Shown here: piece after piece, positions 47,899-56,232 of the stretch | How positions within the stretch are numbered: the first letter of the stretch is position 1 | Layout of the letters: each line of letters starts with the position of its first letter | DNA from: Photobacterium angustum | Lineage (GTDB): Bacteria; Pseudomonadota; Gammaproteobacteria; Enterobacterales; Vibrionaceae | Assembly: GCF_003026365.1 (NCBI RefSeq) | Contig: NZ_PYOM01000006.1 | Location: 124,001-188,000, forward strand | DNA: 64,000 nucleotides | Direction of reading: 5' to 3' | Position numbers and translations under genes: made by a program | Notes under the pieces: model-generated | Told to the model about the DNA's origin: nothing | What the model saw: the letters and a program-made list of their open reading frames with translations, nothing else | Databases searched by the model: none

Positions 47899-49154
47899 GT
47901 TCATTATCAAAGCAGGATCCCCTCATTAGGGTTAAAAACCTCTATAAAGTGTTTGGTCCCAAAGCGAACAAAGTTGTTCAACAAGTGAAATATGGTGCAT
48001 CTAAAGATGACATTTTAGCGAAAACTGGTCATACCGTTGGTTTAAGCGATATCAACTTAGATATTTACCCTGGTGAAATCTTTGTGATTATGGGCCTATC
48101 GGGCTCTGGTAAATCAACCCTGATCCGCCACTTTAATCGCTTGATTGATCCAACTGAAGGGGTAATTGAAATTGAAGGGACAGATGTTATGTCACTCAAT
48201 GAAAAGCAGCTTCAGGATTTTCGCCGTCATAAAATGTCGATGGTTTTTCAACGCTTTGGTTTAATGCCGCATCGCACGGTTTTACAAAATGTTGGTTACG
48301 GTTTGCAAGTACAGGGACTGAGTAAAAGTGCATGGCAAGCCAAAGCGAAAGAGTGGTTAGCGACAGTTGGCTTAAATGGTTATGAAAATAGCTATCCTGT
48401 CAACCTTTCTGGTGGTCAGCAACAACGTGTTGGTTTAGCTCGAGCCTTGTGTACTGATGCTGAAATTCTATTAATGGATGAAGCATTCTCTGCACTTGAT
48501 CCTCTGATCCGTAGTGAAATGCAAGATCAGCTTATTGAGTTACAAGAAAAGTTACATAAAACAATAGTCTTTATTACCCATGATTTAGATGAAGCATTAC
48601 GTTTAGGCGATCGCATTGCTATTTTACGAGATGGGGTATTAGTGCAGCAGGGTAAACCTGTTGATATTTTATTAAACCCAGCCGACGACTATGTCGAAGC
48701 TTTTGTTAAGGACGTTAACCGTGCACGTGCACTGACGGTTGAAACGGTCATGAAGCCACAAGTTGTTCGTATCTCTTCTGAAACGATTGGCGAAGCTGTT
48801 GCTGAAATGCGTAAAGTAAAAGATGATTTCGCGTATTACGTTGATAATCAAGGTTATCAAGGAGTGATCACGCAAGAGAAATTAGAGAGCGTAAAAGAAT
48901 CTGATTATGCTAATGCAATAGATGCTTCAATGCTTGAAGATGTCCCAGCAGTTTCAACTGATGCGCTACTTGAAACCGTGATCCCTGAGACTTTAGATAG
49001 TGATCATCCACTGCCAGTAGTGGATGCTGATGGACAGGTAACAGGGCGATTGTCTCGTTCAACATTGGCTGAAGTATTGAGTGATCATGCAAATGACGCG
49101 GCGTCAGAGAAAAATGTTGAAGTCATTAAAAAAGTAGAATCTAAAGTCGCTTAA
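47895..49154 (+). CDS. proV: Glycine betaine-type ABC ATP-binding protein with CBS domains
   Basis: ATPase subunit of 419 residues. Walker A GLSGSGKST, signature LSGGQQQRVGLARAL, Walker B EILLMDEAFSALDPL and H-loop VFITHDLDEALRLGDRI fit ProV/OpuAA. Residues ~285-400 form a tandem CBS region (ARALTVETVMKPQVVRISSETIGEAVAEM, ...) that in relatives senses ionic strength. It overlaps the permease by 4 bp. A terminator follows. Together with the BCCT protein this gives the window two compatible-solute uptake routes. Confidence 0.95.
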   Translation: MSSLSKQDPLIRVKNLYKVFGPKANKVVQQVKYGASKDDILAKTGHTVGLSDINLDIYPGEIFVIMGLSGSGKSTLIRHFNRLIDPTEGVIEIEGTDVMSLNEKQLQDFRRHKMSMVFQRFGLMPHRTVLQNVGYGLQVQGLSKSAWQAKAKEWLATVGLNGYENSYPVNLSGGQQQRVGLARALCTDAEILLMDEAFSALDPLIRSEMQDQLIELQEKLHKTIVFITHDLDEALRLGDRIAILRDGVLVQQGKPVDILLNPADDYVEAFVKDVNRARALTVETVMKPQVVRISSETIGEAVAEMRKVKDDFAYYVDNQGYQGVITQEKLESVKESDYANAIDASMLEDVPAVSTDALLETVIPETLDSDHPLPVVDADGQVTGRLSRSTLAEVLSDHANDAASEKNVEVIKKVESKVA

Positions 49155-49191
49155 GTAAGGTTTTCTTACCATTGCTTGGCGATAAAAATAT

Positions 49192-49236
49192 AACCAGTGT
49201 GTTATTGCTTTTATTAGTAATTACCACTGGTTTTTT
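49192..49236 (+). terminator. Terminator of betaine ABC operon
   Basis: AACCAGTG / CACTGGTT stem with a large AT-rich loop and six T. Confidence 0.7.
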
Positions 49237-49423
49237 CGTTGTAAGGTATTAAATATGTTAACAAGGTACCGATAATGCGTCATGGATAGCGCAAATTGCT
49301 GACATTTTTTTTAAATAGTGGTCAAATACACGAAATAGTAAATAGCCTATATTCGCTCTATTTCTTAATGTATTCGCTGATTAAGAGCGAGAAATAGTCT
49401 AATGTCGTATGGTGAGCAAATAC

Positions 49424-50155
49424 ATGAGTATCTCTAAACAAATCCTCGTCGTTGATGATGATAAAGAAATCCGTGAACTACTGGAAGAGTACTTAACCAA
49501 GAACGGTTTTGAAGTCCAAACTGCCGCGGAAGGCGAGGAAATGAAACGTTGCCTTGCTGGTGGATATCCAGATTTGATTCTACTCGATATCATGATGCCG
49601 GGAGATGATGGGTTTACCTTATGTCAGCATATTCGCAAAACGTCAGATGTCCCTATTATTATGCTGACGGCTGTTTCTGAAGAGATGGATCAAATCATAG
49701 GACTTGAGATTGGGGCCGACGATTATATCGCAAAACCCTTTAGTCCTAGACAGCTGTTAGCTCGTATTAAAGCGATATTACGTCGTAGCAAAGTGTCAGA
49801 TAACCAGCACTCTAACCCTAGTGCAAAATTTATTAGTTTTTCTAATTGGCGTTTAGATACCACAGCACATCGTTTAGTGAATGTACTGAATAATGAAGCG
49901 TTCGAGCTAACAAGTGGTGATTATTCATTGTTGATGCTGTTTCTATCGAGACCAAATCAAATTTTAGATCGCGATACTATTTCATGTGCGACTCGTGGAA
50001 GAGATGCGCAACCGTCAGAGCGTGGTATTGATGTCGCTTTAAGTCGTTTACGTAACCGTTTAGGCGACAAAGGTCGTACTCAGCGTTTAATTAAAACCAG
50101 TCGTGGTAACGGTTATATATTTACTGCCGATGTTCGTTATGACGACCATGTGTAA
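49424..50155 (+). CDS. OmpR-family response regulator (GltR-like)
   Basis: DNA-binding response regulator of 243 residues. Receiver domain: acidic cluster Asp11-13 (LVVDDDKE), phospho-acceptor Asp55 (LLDIMMPGDDG), Thr (MLTAVSE) and Lys (IAKPFSPRQLLARIKA). Winged helix C-terminus: FELTSGDYSLLMLFLSRPNQILDRD and RGIDVALSRLRNRLGD...IKTSRGNGYIF. Start at 49424 (GGTGAG upstream) in place of an ATG 15 bases earlier without ribosome site. Followed by a terminator-like hairpin, then the partner kinase and a sugar-binding protein. This is reminiscent of the GltR-GtrS glucose system of Pseudomonas. Confidence 0.93.
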   Translation: MSISKQILVVDDDKEIRELLEEYLTKNGFEVQTAAEGEEMKRCLAGGYPDLILLDIMMPGDDGFTLCQHIRKTSDVPIIMLTAVSEEMDQIIGLEIGADDYIAKPFSPRQLLARIKAILRRSKVSDNQHSNPSAKFISFSNWRLDTTAHRLVNVLNNEAFELTSGDYSLLMLFLSRPNQILDRDTISCATRGRDAQPSERGIDVALSRLRNRLGDKGRTQRLIKTSRGNGYIFTADVRYDDHV

Positions 50156-50184
50156 AGTTAGCAACATTATAGATAAACAAGATG

Positions 50185-50210
50185 AAGTGTGGTGACAGCC
50201 ACACTTTTTT
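50185..50210 (+). terminator. Terminator-like hairpin between regulator and kinase genes
   Basis: AAGTGTGG / CCACACTT stem, 6-nt loop and six T, 30 bp after the regulator stop and 30 bp before the kinase start. Confidence 0.8.
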
Positions 50211-50239
50211 ATTATCTTGAGATAGGTAGATATTGAATT

Positions 50240-51685
50240 ATGAAATGGAAATCATTGTGGCCTAAGTCATTGGTTTCACGTACTTTATGGTTAACTTTGT
50301 TGGCCGTCTTTCTTGCTCAAGTGATCGCAACTGGCATTTGGTACACCCAATCAAAAAAACGAGATTTAGAGGGGTTGCAATCAACATCTGCGAGCATGGC
50401 AACCATGTTTGCATCGACAGTGAATTTCTTCCAATCATTGCCGCTAGAATATCGCCATATTGTATTAGAGCAGTTGCGCAATATGGGTGGGACACGTTTT
50501 TTTGTGTCGTTTAATGATCAAGAAATCAATATTAAGCCAATAAAAAATACTGAACAAAAAGAAATGGCAGTGTCAGTTTTTAAAACGGTGTTACATGAAA
50601 AATTACCTACCCTTAGTAATATTCATGTTGAGTTTTCACGTCCAGAAACGCTGCATGTATTAAAAAATGATATTTTGCTGTCAGATCTACCGCGTTCTTG
50701 GGTACATAATACGTTAAGTTTAGAGCCGCTTAATCCCCCCATTTTAGTGGTGCAAATAGAGCTTGATAAAGATCAGTGGTTATATATTGCAGCGCTATTG
50801 CCTGCCCCTTATATGATGTTAAAAGATGAGATTATTACGCGTCAGCAAATTATATTTCTCACCTTTAGTACCGTTTTATTACTGCTGTTTACTTACATCA
50901 TGGTTAGACGACAAACACGACCATTAAAACAATTGGCGGATGCTGCTAACGCGTTAAGTCTTGATATTTACCAGCCGCCATTAAAAGAGCAAGGTGCGAG
51001 TGAACTAGTGATGGCAACACAAGCATTTAATCGAATGCAGTTGCGTTTAAGAAAATATATTGAAGATCGTGAACAACTATTTTCCGCTATATCACATGAT
51101 TTAAAAACGCCAATTACTCGCTTACGCTTACGTGCAGAATTAATCGATGATGATGAAAAAATAGATAAATTTAATCACGATCTAGATGAACTCGAAATCA
51201 TGGTGAAAGGGGCGTTACAGTGTGTAAAGGATACCGATTTACATGAGAATTTAGTGACCATTGATGTTGAACAGTTACTAAATAGTATTGCTGAACATCA
51301 TAACCACAAAGATACAAAAGTTCGTTTACCTCAGCATCCTATTTTGCCGATTATGGCAAAACCGTTAGCCTTAAAACGCTGTTTAAGTAACTTAATTGAT
51401 AATGGGGTGAAATATGGACATAGCGTGACGCTAAATGTCATTGATAGCCCAGATAAGCTGATCATCACTATTAGTGATAAGGGGCAAGGGATCCCTGATG
51501 CGAAGCTAAAAACGGTATTTGAACCCTATGTTCGCTTAGCAACGGATAATACGGGACATGGGCTTGGGATGGGGATTTCGCGTAATATAGTACGAGCTCA
51601 CGGTGGTCAGTTAACGATCAAAAACAGCATTAAAGGTGGATTGTTAGTGATTGTTGTACTCCCTAGGTTATTAAAAAATGCTTAA
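50240..51685 (+). CDS. Sensor histidine kinase
   Basis: Membrane sensor kinase of 481 residues. Transmembrane helices at about 14-33 and 205-222 enclose a ~170-residue periplasmic sensor domain. A HAMP linker follows (RRQTRPLKQLADAANALSLDI), then the HisKA motif with His286 (FSAISHDLKTPITRLRLR) and the ATPase boxes N (CLSNLIDNGVKYG), G1 (ISDKGQGIPD) and G2 (GHGLGMGIS). Its stop overlaps the start region of the sugar-binding protein gene. Expected to phosphorylate the upstream regulator. Confidence 0.94.
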   Translation: MKWKSLWPKSLVSRTLWLTLLAVFLAQVIATGIWYTQSKKRDLEGLQSTSASMATMFASTVNFFQSLPLEYRHIVLEQLRNMGGTRFFVSFNDQEINIKPIKNTEQKEMAVSVFKTVLHEKLPTLSNIHVEFSRPETLHVLKNDILLSDLPRSWVHNTLSLEPLNPPILVVQIELDKDQWLYIAALLPAPYMMLKDEIITRQQIIFLTFSTVLLLLFTYIMVRRQTRPLKQLADAANALSLDIYQPPLKEQGASELVMATQAFNRMQLRLRKYIEDREQLFSAISHDLKTPITRLRLRAELIDDDEKIDKFNHDLDELEIMVKGALQCVKDTDLHENLVTIDVEQLLNSIAEHHNHKDTKVRLPQHPILPIMAKPLALKRCLSNLIDNGVKYGHSVTLNVIDSPDKLIITISDKGQGIPDAKLKTVFEPYVRLATDNTGHGLGMGISRNIVRAHGGQLTIKNSIKGGLLVIVVLPRLLKNA

Positions 51686-51710
51686 TGTTATTGTCGGATC
51701 TAAGGTGAAA

Positions 51711-52982
51711 ATGAATATCAAGCTATGGAGTCTCTACGCCTTATTACTGCTTGTTTGTCAGCCAACTTTTGCTGTAGGGACTGTTGAAGTGCTGCATTGG
51801 TGGACATCAAAAGGCGAATCTAAAGCGGTTCAAGTTTTAAAAGATAAAATGGAAGCGAAAGGGCATCACTGGAAAGATTTCGCCATTGCTGGTGGTGGTG
51901 GTCAAAGTGCGATGACAGTGTTAAAAATGCGCGCAATATCGGGGAATCCACCTACAGCGGCACAGTTAAAAGGACAAGACATTCAAGAGTGGGGACGCTT
52001 AGGTTTTCTGACATCACTTAATAAGGTTGCAGAACAAGAGCACTGGGATAACGTACTGTTGCCTGAAGTGGAACAAATCGTTAATGATCTTCAATTGATA
52101 AAATATGACGGTCATTATGTGGCGGTACCTGTAACATTACATCGGGTCAATTGGTTATGGATCAATCCACATATCTTTAAACTTGCAGGCGCAAAAGTAC
52201 CCACAACCTTAGCTGAATTTTATGTGGCGGCTGACAAAATCAAAGCGGCAGGTTATATCCCATTAGCTCACGGTGGGGAGTCTTGGCAAGATGCGACTTT
52301 GTTCGAAGCGGTGGCGCTAAGCGTACTGGGTGCAAAAGATTACGCGAAAGCGTTTGTTGATTTAGATTTAACCGAGCTTAGTAGCGATAAAATGGTTGAG
52401 GTTTTTCGTCAGTTCAAAAAGATGCGGCAGTATATAGATCCAAATGCCAAAGGGCGTCGTTGGAACCAAGCAACCGAAATGCTGATGCATGATCAGGCCG
52501 CAATGCAAATAATGGGAGATTGGGCAAAAGGTGAGTTTACTAGCGAGCACAAAGTCGCAGGTAAAGATTATTTATGTGTGCCTGTACCGGGAACCCAAGG
52601 TATGTTCTCTTATAATCTTGATACTATTACTTTTTTCAAATTAAAAAGTAATGAAGAAGATAAAAGAGCGCAACAAGATTTAGCGCAAATACTCTTAACT
52701 AAGCCATTTCAACGAGAATTTAGTTTAGATAAAGGCTCGATTCCGATCCGTAAGGATGTATCGTTAAAGGGATTTGACTCTTGTTCATTAGCCTCAATGA
52801 AAGCATTTAAGTTTGCAGCAAAAAACAATGCGCTTGTCCCCAGTTTTTCACATAATTTAGCTACATCCAGTGATGTTCAAAGTGCAATCATTGATGTTGT
52901 AAGTCGTTTCTTTGATGATCCAAGCGCGGATCCAAAAATGGCAGCTGTTCGCTTATCTCGCGCAGTAAAATCAGCAATGTAA
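51711..52982 (+). CDS. Periplasmic sugar-binding protein (GtsA-like), no transporter alongside
   Basis: Extracellular solute-binding protein family 1, about 423 residues with a signal peptide (LWSLYALLLLVCQPTFAVG). The mature N-terminus TVEVLHWWTSKGESKAVQVL and the segment AIAGGGGQSAMTVLKMRAISGNPPTAAQLKG closely follow glucose/mannose-binding proteins of the GtsA type. Start at 51711 (TAAGGTG upstream); an in-frame ATG eleven codons earlier lies inside the kinase gene. No permease or ATPase gene follows. Given its position directly behind a histidine kinase, it may present sugar to the sensor, though it may also work with a transporter encoded elsewhere. Confidence 0.9.
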   Translation: MNIKLWSLYALLLLVCQPTFAVGTVEVLHWWTSKGESKAVQVLKDKMEAKGHHWKDFAIAGGGGQSAMTVLKMRAISGNPPTAAQLKGQDIQEWGRLGFLTSLNKVAEQEHWDNVLLPEVEQIVNDLQLIKYDGHYVAVPVTLHRVNWLWINPHIFKLAGAKVPTTLAEFYVAADKIKAAGYIPLAHGGESWQDATLFEAVALSVLGAKDYAKAFVDLDLTELSSDKMVEVFRQFKKMRQYIDPNAKGRRWNQATEMLMHDQAAMQIMGDWAKGEFTSEHKVAGKDYLCVPVPGTQGMFSYNLDTITFFKLKSNEEDKRAQQDLAQILLTKPFQREFSLDKGSIPIRKDVSLKGFDSCSLASMKAFKFAAKNNALVPSFSHNLATSSDVQSAIIDVVSRFFDDPSADPKMAAVRLSRAVKSAM

Positions 52983-53020
52983 TAAGACGTATGTATTTGG
53001 AAAAGAATAAGGATAGGAAA

Positions 53021-53680
53021 ATGGATTATTTAGCGAGTGTTGAAATAGAACCCAATGTCCCCGCGACAGCCAGTGTTATTTGGTTACATGGTTTAGGCTC
53101 AAATGGCCATGATTTTGAGGCATTGTTACCGCATTTACAGTTAGAAGAAACATCGCCAATACGTTTTATATTTCCTCATTCACCGACGTTGAATGTCACC
53201 ATTAATGGTAATGCCTTAATGCCTGCATGGTATGACATCATTTCATTAGATACATCTCGTAAAATTAATGAAGCACAACTGATGGAATCTGCTCAAAAGG
53301 TAATAGATCTTGTCGAGCGTGAAATTAGTCGTGGCATTCCTTCTGAACGTATTGTTCTTGCGGGATTTTCACAAGGTGGTGCGGTAGTTTATCAAGCAGG
53401 ATTAAGCTACTCCAAGCCATTAGCGGGAATATTAGCACTATCAACCTATTTCCCAACCGCAGAGATTATCCAATATAGCGATGTGAATCGTAATATGCCG
53501 ATAGAAATTATGCATGGCTCTTATGATCCCGTTGTTATTCCTAAATTAGGTGAAATGGCACGAGATGATGTCATTAAAGCGGGATTTAAACCGCACTGGC
53601 GTACATACCCAATGGAGCATCAGGTTTGCATGCCTCAAATTGAAGATATTTCAGCATGGATAAAACAAACACTATCTTAA
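53021..53680 (+). CDS. Carboxylesterase/phospholipase family alpha/beta hydrolase
   Basis: Cytoplasmic alpha/beta hydrolase of 219 residues, related to carboxylesterase II/lysophospholipase (Abhydrolase_2). The oxyanion motif WLHGLGSNGHDF, nucleophile Ser in LAGFSQGGAVVY, Asp in MHGSYDPVV and His in YPMEHQVCMPQI form the triad. The start at 53021 has AAGGATAGGA upstream; an in-frame ATG ten codons earlier is less well placed. It lies 38 bp behind the sugar-binding protein gene and may be co-transcribed. Natural ester substrate unknown. Confidence 0.92.
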   Translation: MDYLASVEIEPNVPATASVIWLHGLGSNGHDFEALLPHLQLEETSPIRFIFPHSPTLNVTINGNALMPAWYDIISLDTSRKINEAQLMESAQKVIDLVEREISRGIPSERIVLAGFSQGGAVVYQAGLSYSKPLAGILALSTYFPTAEIIQYSDVNRNMPIEIMHGSYDPVVIPKLGEMARDDVIKAGFKPHWRTYPMEHQVCMPQIEDISAWIKQTLS

Positions 53681-53720
53681 ATCTAACCTTAAATGGGTTT
53701 AAAAATTTGTAGTTAAAAAT

Positions 53721-53759
53721 AAAACGCATCAGAGCGGTTATCGATCTGATGCGTTTTTT
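53721..53759. terminator. Bidirectional terminator
   Basis: Perfect 13-bp stem (AAAACGCATCAGA / TCTGATGCGTTTT) between converging genes. Confidence 0.92.
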
Positions 53760-53778
53760 ATTGGCGATTACTTACTAA

Positions 53779-55155
53779 TTAATCGATTAAGGGATCTTGA
53801 TTATCAAGTGAATTGAGTGGCTTACAACGCTTATTGATATCACGCCAAACAATAACCGCAACAATACAGCTCAATACCATAGTAGATACTGGCATGGTTA
53901 GCCATACACCGACAACGCCAAGTAATTTCGGTAAGAAATACAAAAACGGCAGTTGTATTAGCATGTTACTAATTGAAATTACCAATGCTTTTGACGCTTG
54001 ATTCACCGACATAAAGTACATTGTAGCCAAGACAATAAAGCCATCTAAAAACATTGCAAATAGGTGTAAACGAATACCTTGGGTTGCCTCTAACGTCAGT
54101 GCGCTGTTGCTGCTATTAAACAAACTGATCAAGGTTGATGGGAAGCTCGTCAGTAACAAGAACCAAGCGATACCAGCAATCACCGTCGTTTTCATTGCTA
54201 AAATTAATGTTTGTCGTATATGTTGAGGTTGTTTCGCCCCGTAATAGTAACTCACTGGTGGTTGTAAACCTTCACCAATACCTTCTGCTACCAAGTAGTA
54301 CATTGTCATCATGTAGCCGACAATAGCAAAAGCGCCAACGGTTAATTCTGTGCCATATATAATGAATTGATAATTGTGTAATGCGACAACAAAACTACCA
54401 TAGAGGTACATGATCAGTGCTGATGAGCCTAGCACCATGATCTTTTTACTTTCTGACAATGAAAAATCAGGCAGTGAAATTTTTAGCTTTAAAGTTGAGT
54501 ATTGAGAGCAAAAATAGATTAAGCCACCAACACAGCTAATACCTTGTGCGATCAACGTTGCAATTGCGGCACCTTTTAATTCCCAACCCATTAACCCCAA
54601 AAACACATAATCAAGAAGAATATTGGTCAGTGCGCCTATTACTAATAACGTTGTTGCGATTTTCGGGCTGTCATCATTTCGGATCAACATTGGCATTGCG
54701 CCTGCTAAGACAGTAATAAAGGCAGCATTACCAAAAGTAGAAACATAGTCTAAAGCAAGGTGCTTAATGTTTTGTTGGGCACCTTGAAGTTGTAAAAAAT
54801 AGTCGCCAAAAAATGTAAACGCAGTAAATGAAAGGCAGCTAATAATAAAAGTTAGGATCAAACCTGTATTAAAAGCGCGCTGAGCATTAATCTGATTTTG
54901 CTCACCGCGGGCGATTGAAATTAGCGTCCCGCTACCAATACCAATCATCAAGCCTAAACCTGATAATACGAATGTTATCGGCCATGCCATATTAATTGCG
55001 GCTAAGCCTTGGTAGCCAACGTAGTGGCCAACAAAGATCCCATCTACAATTTGATAGAGTCCATTAACCATCATTGCCGCAATAGAAGGGATGGTATAAC
55101 GCCAAAAATTTTTAGATATATTGCTCGACGACGGCATAGGTTCATTACTGTGCAT
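53779..55155 (-). CDS. MATE family multidrug exporter
   Basis: Inner-membrane Na+- or H+-coupled efflux protein of about 458 residues with twelve hydrophobic segments. The family patterns are visible: YTIPSIAAMMVNGLYQIVDGIFVGHYVGYQGLAAINMAWP in the first helices and LGVVGVWLTMPVSTMVLSCIVAVIVW at the end. The EGIGEGLQPPVSYYYGAKQ loop resembles the MepA/DinF-like subgroup. Start uncertain between 55167 and 55155; the latter has GAGA upstream. Divergent from a LysR regulator, its likely controller. Confidence 0.93.
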   Translation of the reverse strand: MHSNEPMPSSSNISKNFWRYTIPSIAAMMVNGLYQIVDGIFVGHYVGYQGLAAINMAWPITFVLSGLGLMIGIGSGTLISIARGEQNQINAQRAFNTGLILTFIISCLSFTAFTFFGDYFLQLQGAQQNIKHLALDYVSTFGNAAFITVLAGAMPMLIRNDDSPKIATTLLVIGALTNILLDYVFLGLMGWELKGAAIATLIAQGISCVGGLIYFCSQYSTLKLKISLPDFSLSESKKIMVLGSSALIMYLYGSFVVALHNYQFIIYGTELTVGAFAIVGYMMTMYYLVAEGIGEGLQPPVSYYYGAKQPQHIRQTLILAMKTTVIAGIAWFLLLTSFPSTLISLFNSSNSALTLEATQGIRLHLFAMFLDGFIVLATMYFMSVNQASKALVISISNMLIQLPFLYFLPKLLGVVGVWLTMPVSTMVLSCIVAVIVWRDINKRCKPLNSLDNQDPLID

Positions 55156-55237
55156 AAATATTCTCATAAAATGGTCGACCCACGACTATTCAGTTGGTGG
55201 GAATCGCTGTATTATCTCCGAATATTAGATTGCTCAA

Positions 55238-55252
55238 AGATATTATATATCT
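55238..55252. promoter_or_regulatory. Candidate LysR-type operator
   Basis: AGATAT-TAT-ATATCT is a perfect 15-bp dyad in the 118-bp divergent region between the MATE and LysR genes. It is of the T-N11-A type expected for LysR regulators. Binding is not demonstrated. Confidence 0.45.
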
Positions 55253-55273
55253 GATTATCGGATGGATTGATTT

Positions 55274-56152
55274 ATGGATTGGACATTAGATCAACTCAAT
55301 GCTTTTGTTATTTCAGTACAACAAGGCTCTTTTTCGGCAGCCGCTCGGCGGTTAGGAAAAGCACAGTCACGGATCAGTACTGCAATTAGTAACCTAGAAG
55401 CAGATTTAGGGTTTGAATTATTCGATCGAAGTGCAAGGTTACCGATCCTGACCCCCGAAGGTCAGCAAATGTATGAAGAAGCAAAGGTCGTATTAGCTCA
55501 ATGTGAACGGTTACAATCTCGGGCATTGACGTTAACGCAAGGTGAAGAAGTAACCCTGACCATAGCAATGGATGAAGCATCACCATTAACCGCTTTTGAA
55601 GATTTCTTTCAACGCGTCTCTGAGACATTTCCATTATTGAAATTAACCATTATTAATGGCTCGAAAGATGATATAGCGACCCGCGTAGATGAAAAAATGG
55701 CAGATATCGGTATTTTATTTTTCAGTAAAACCTTGCCTAGTAGTTTAGAATTTACACCTATTTGTGAATTTAACTCATCACTGATTGTGGGTAAAAATCA
55801 TCCATTAGCGCAAATTTCAGCGCCCACAGTGCAGCAGTTAAGCCAGCACCGTCAGCTATTAATTTGCGATCGAAGTGGACGCCACCACAGTGAAGCGTTA
55901 TCAGCTAATTATTGGCAAATTGACAGCTACTATTCAATCACCTCCTTTGTGTTGAGAAATATGGGATGGGCATTTGTGCCTGATCATGTTTTTACGTATG
56001 ACTTTTTCTCCGAAGGTGTTGTAAAACTGTCGATGGAAAATATTCCCGCTTCGCAATGGATTGAAATGGGCGTTGTTAAACGCCGTGATCGAGCGACAGG
56101 ACCCGTTATAAAATGGATTCAGCAAGAACTAAAGAAAATGTTTACTCAATAG
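55274..56152 (+). CDS. LysR family regulator, divergent to MATE exporter
   Basis: A 292-residue LysR-type transcription factor. The winged helix-turn-helix MDWTLDQLNAFVISVQQGSFSAAARRLGKAQSRISTAISNLEADLG and the coiled linker are standard. The C-terminal ligand-binding domain (about 90-292) includes GILFFSKTLPSSLEFTPICEF and VGKNHPLAQIS. Start ATG is preceded by GGATTGAT. The divergent arrangement with the MATE gene suggests it regulates that gene. Inducer unknown. Confidence 0.93.
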   Translation: MDWTLDQLNAFVISVQQGSFSAAARRLGKAQSRISTAISNLEADLGFELFDRSARLPILTPEGQQMYEEAKVVLAQCERLQSRALTLTQGEEVTLTIAMDEASPLTAFEDFFQRVSETFPLLKLTIINGSKDDIATRVDEKMADIGILFFSKTLPSSLEFTPICEFNSSLIVGKNHPLAQISAPTVQQLSQHRQLLICDRSGRHHSEALSANYWQIDSYYSITSFVLRNMGWAFVPDHVFTYDFFSEGVVKLSMENIPASQWIEMGVVKRRDRATGPVIKWIQQELKKMFTQ

Positions 56153-56232
56153 GTTAAGTCTGATTATCTATTGTTGTTTTGATGGTATCGCAGTGAGTGA
56201 CACTGAATTATTACGCGCGAGTTGAGAAGTAA

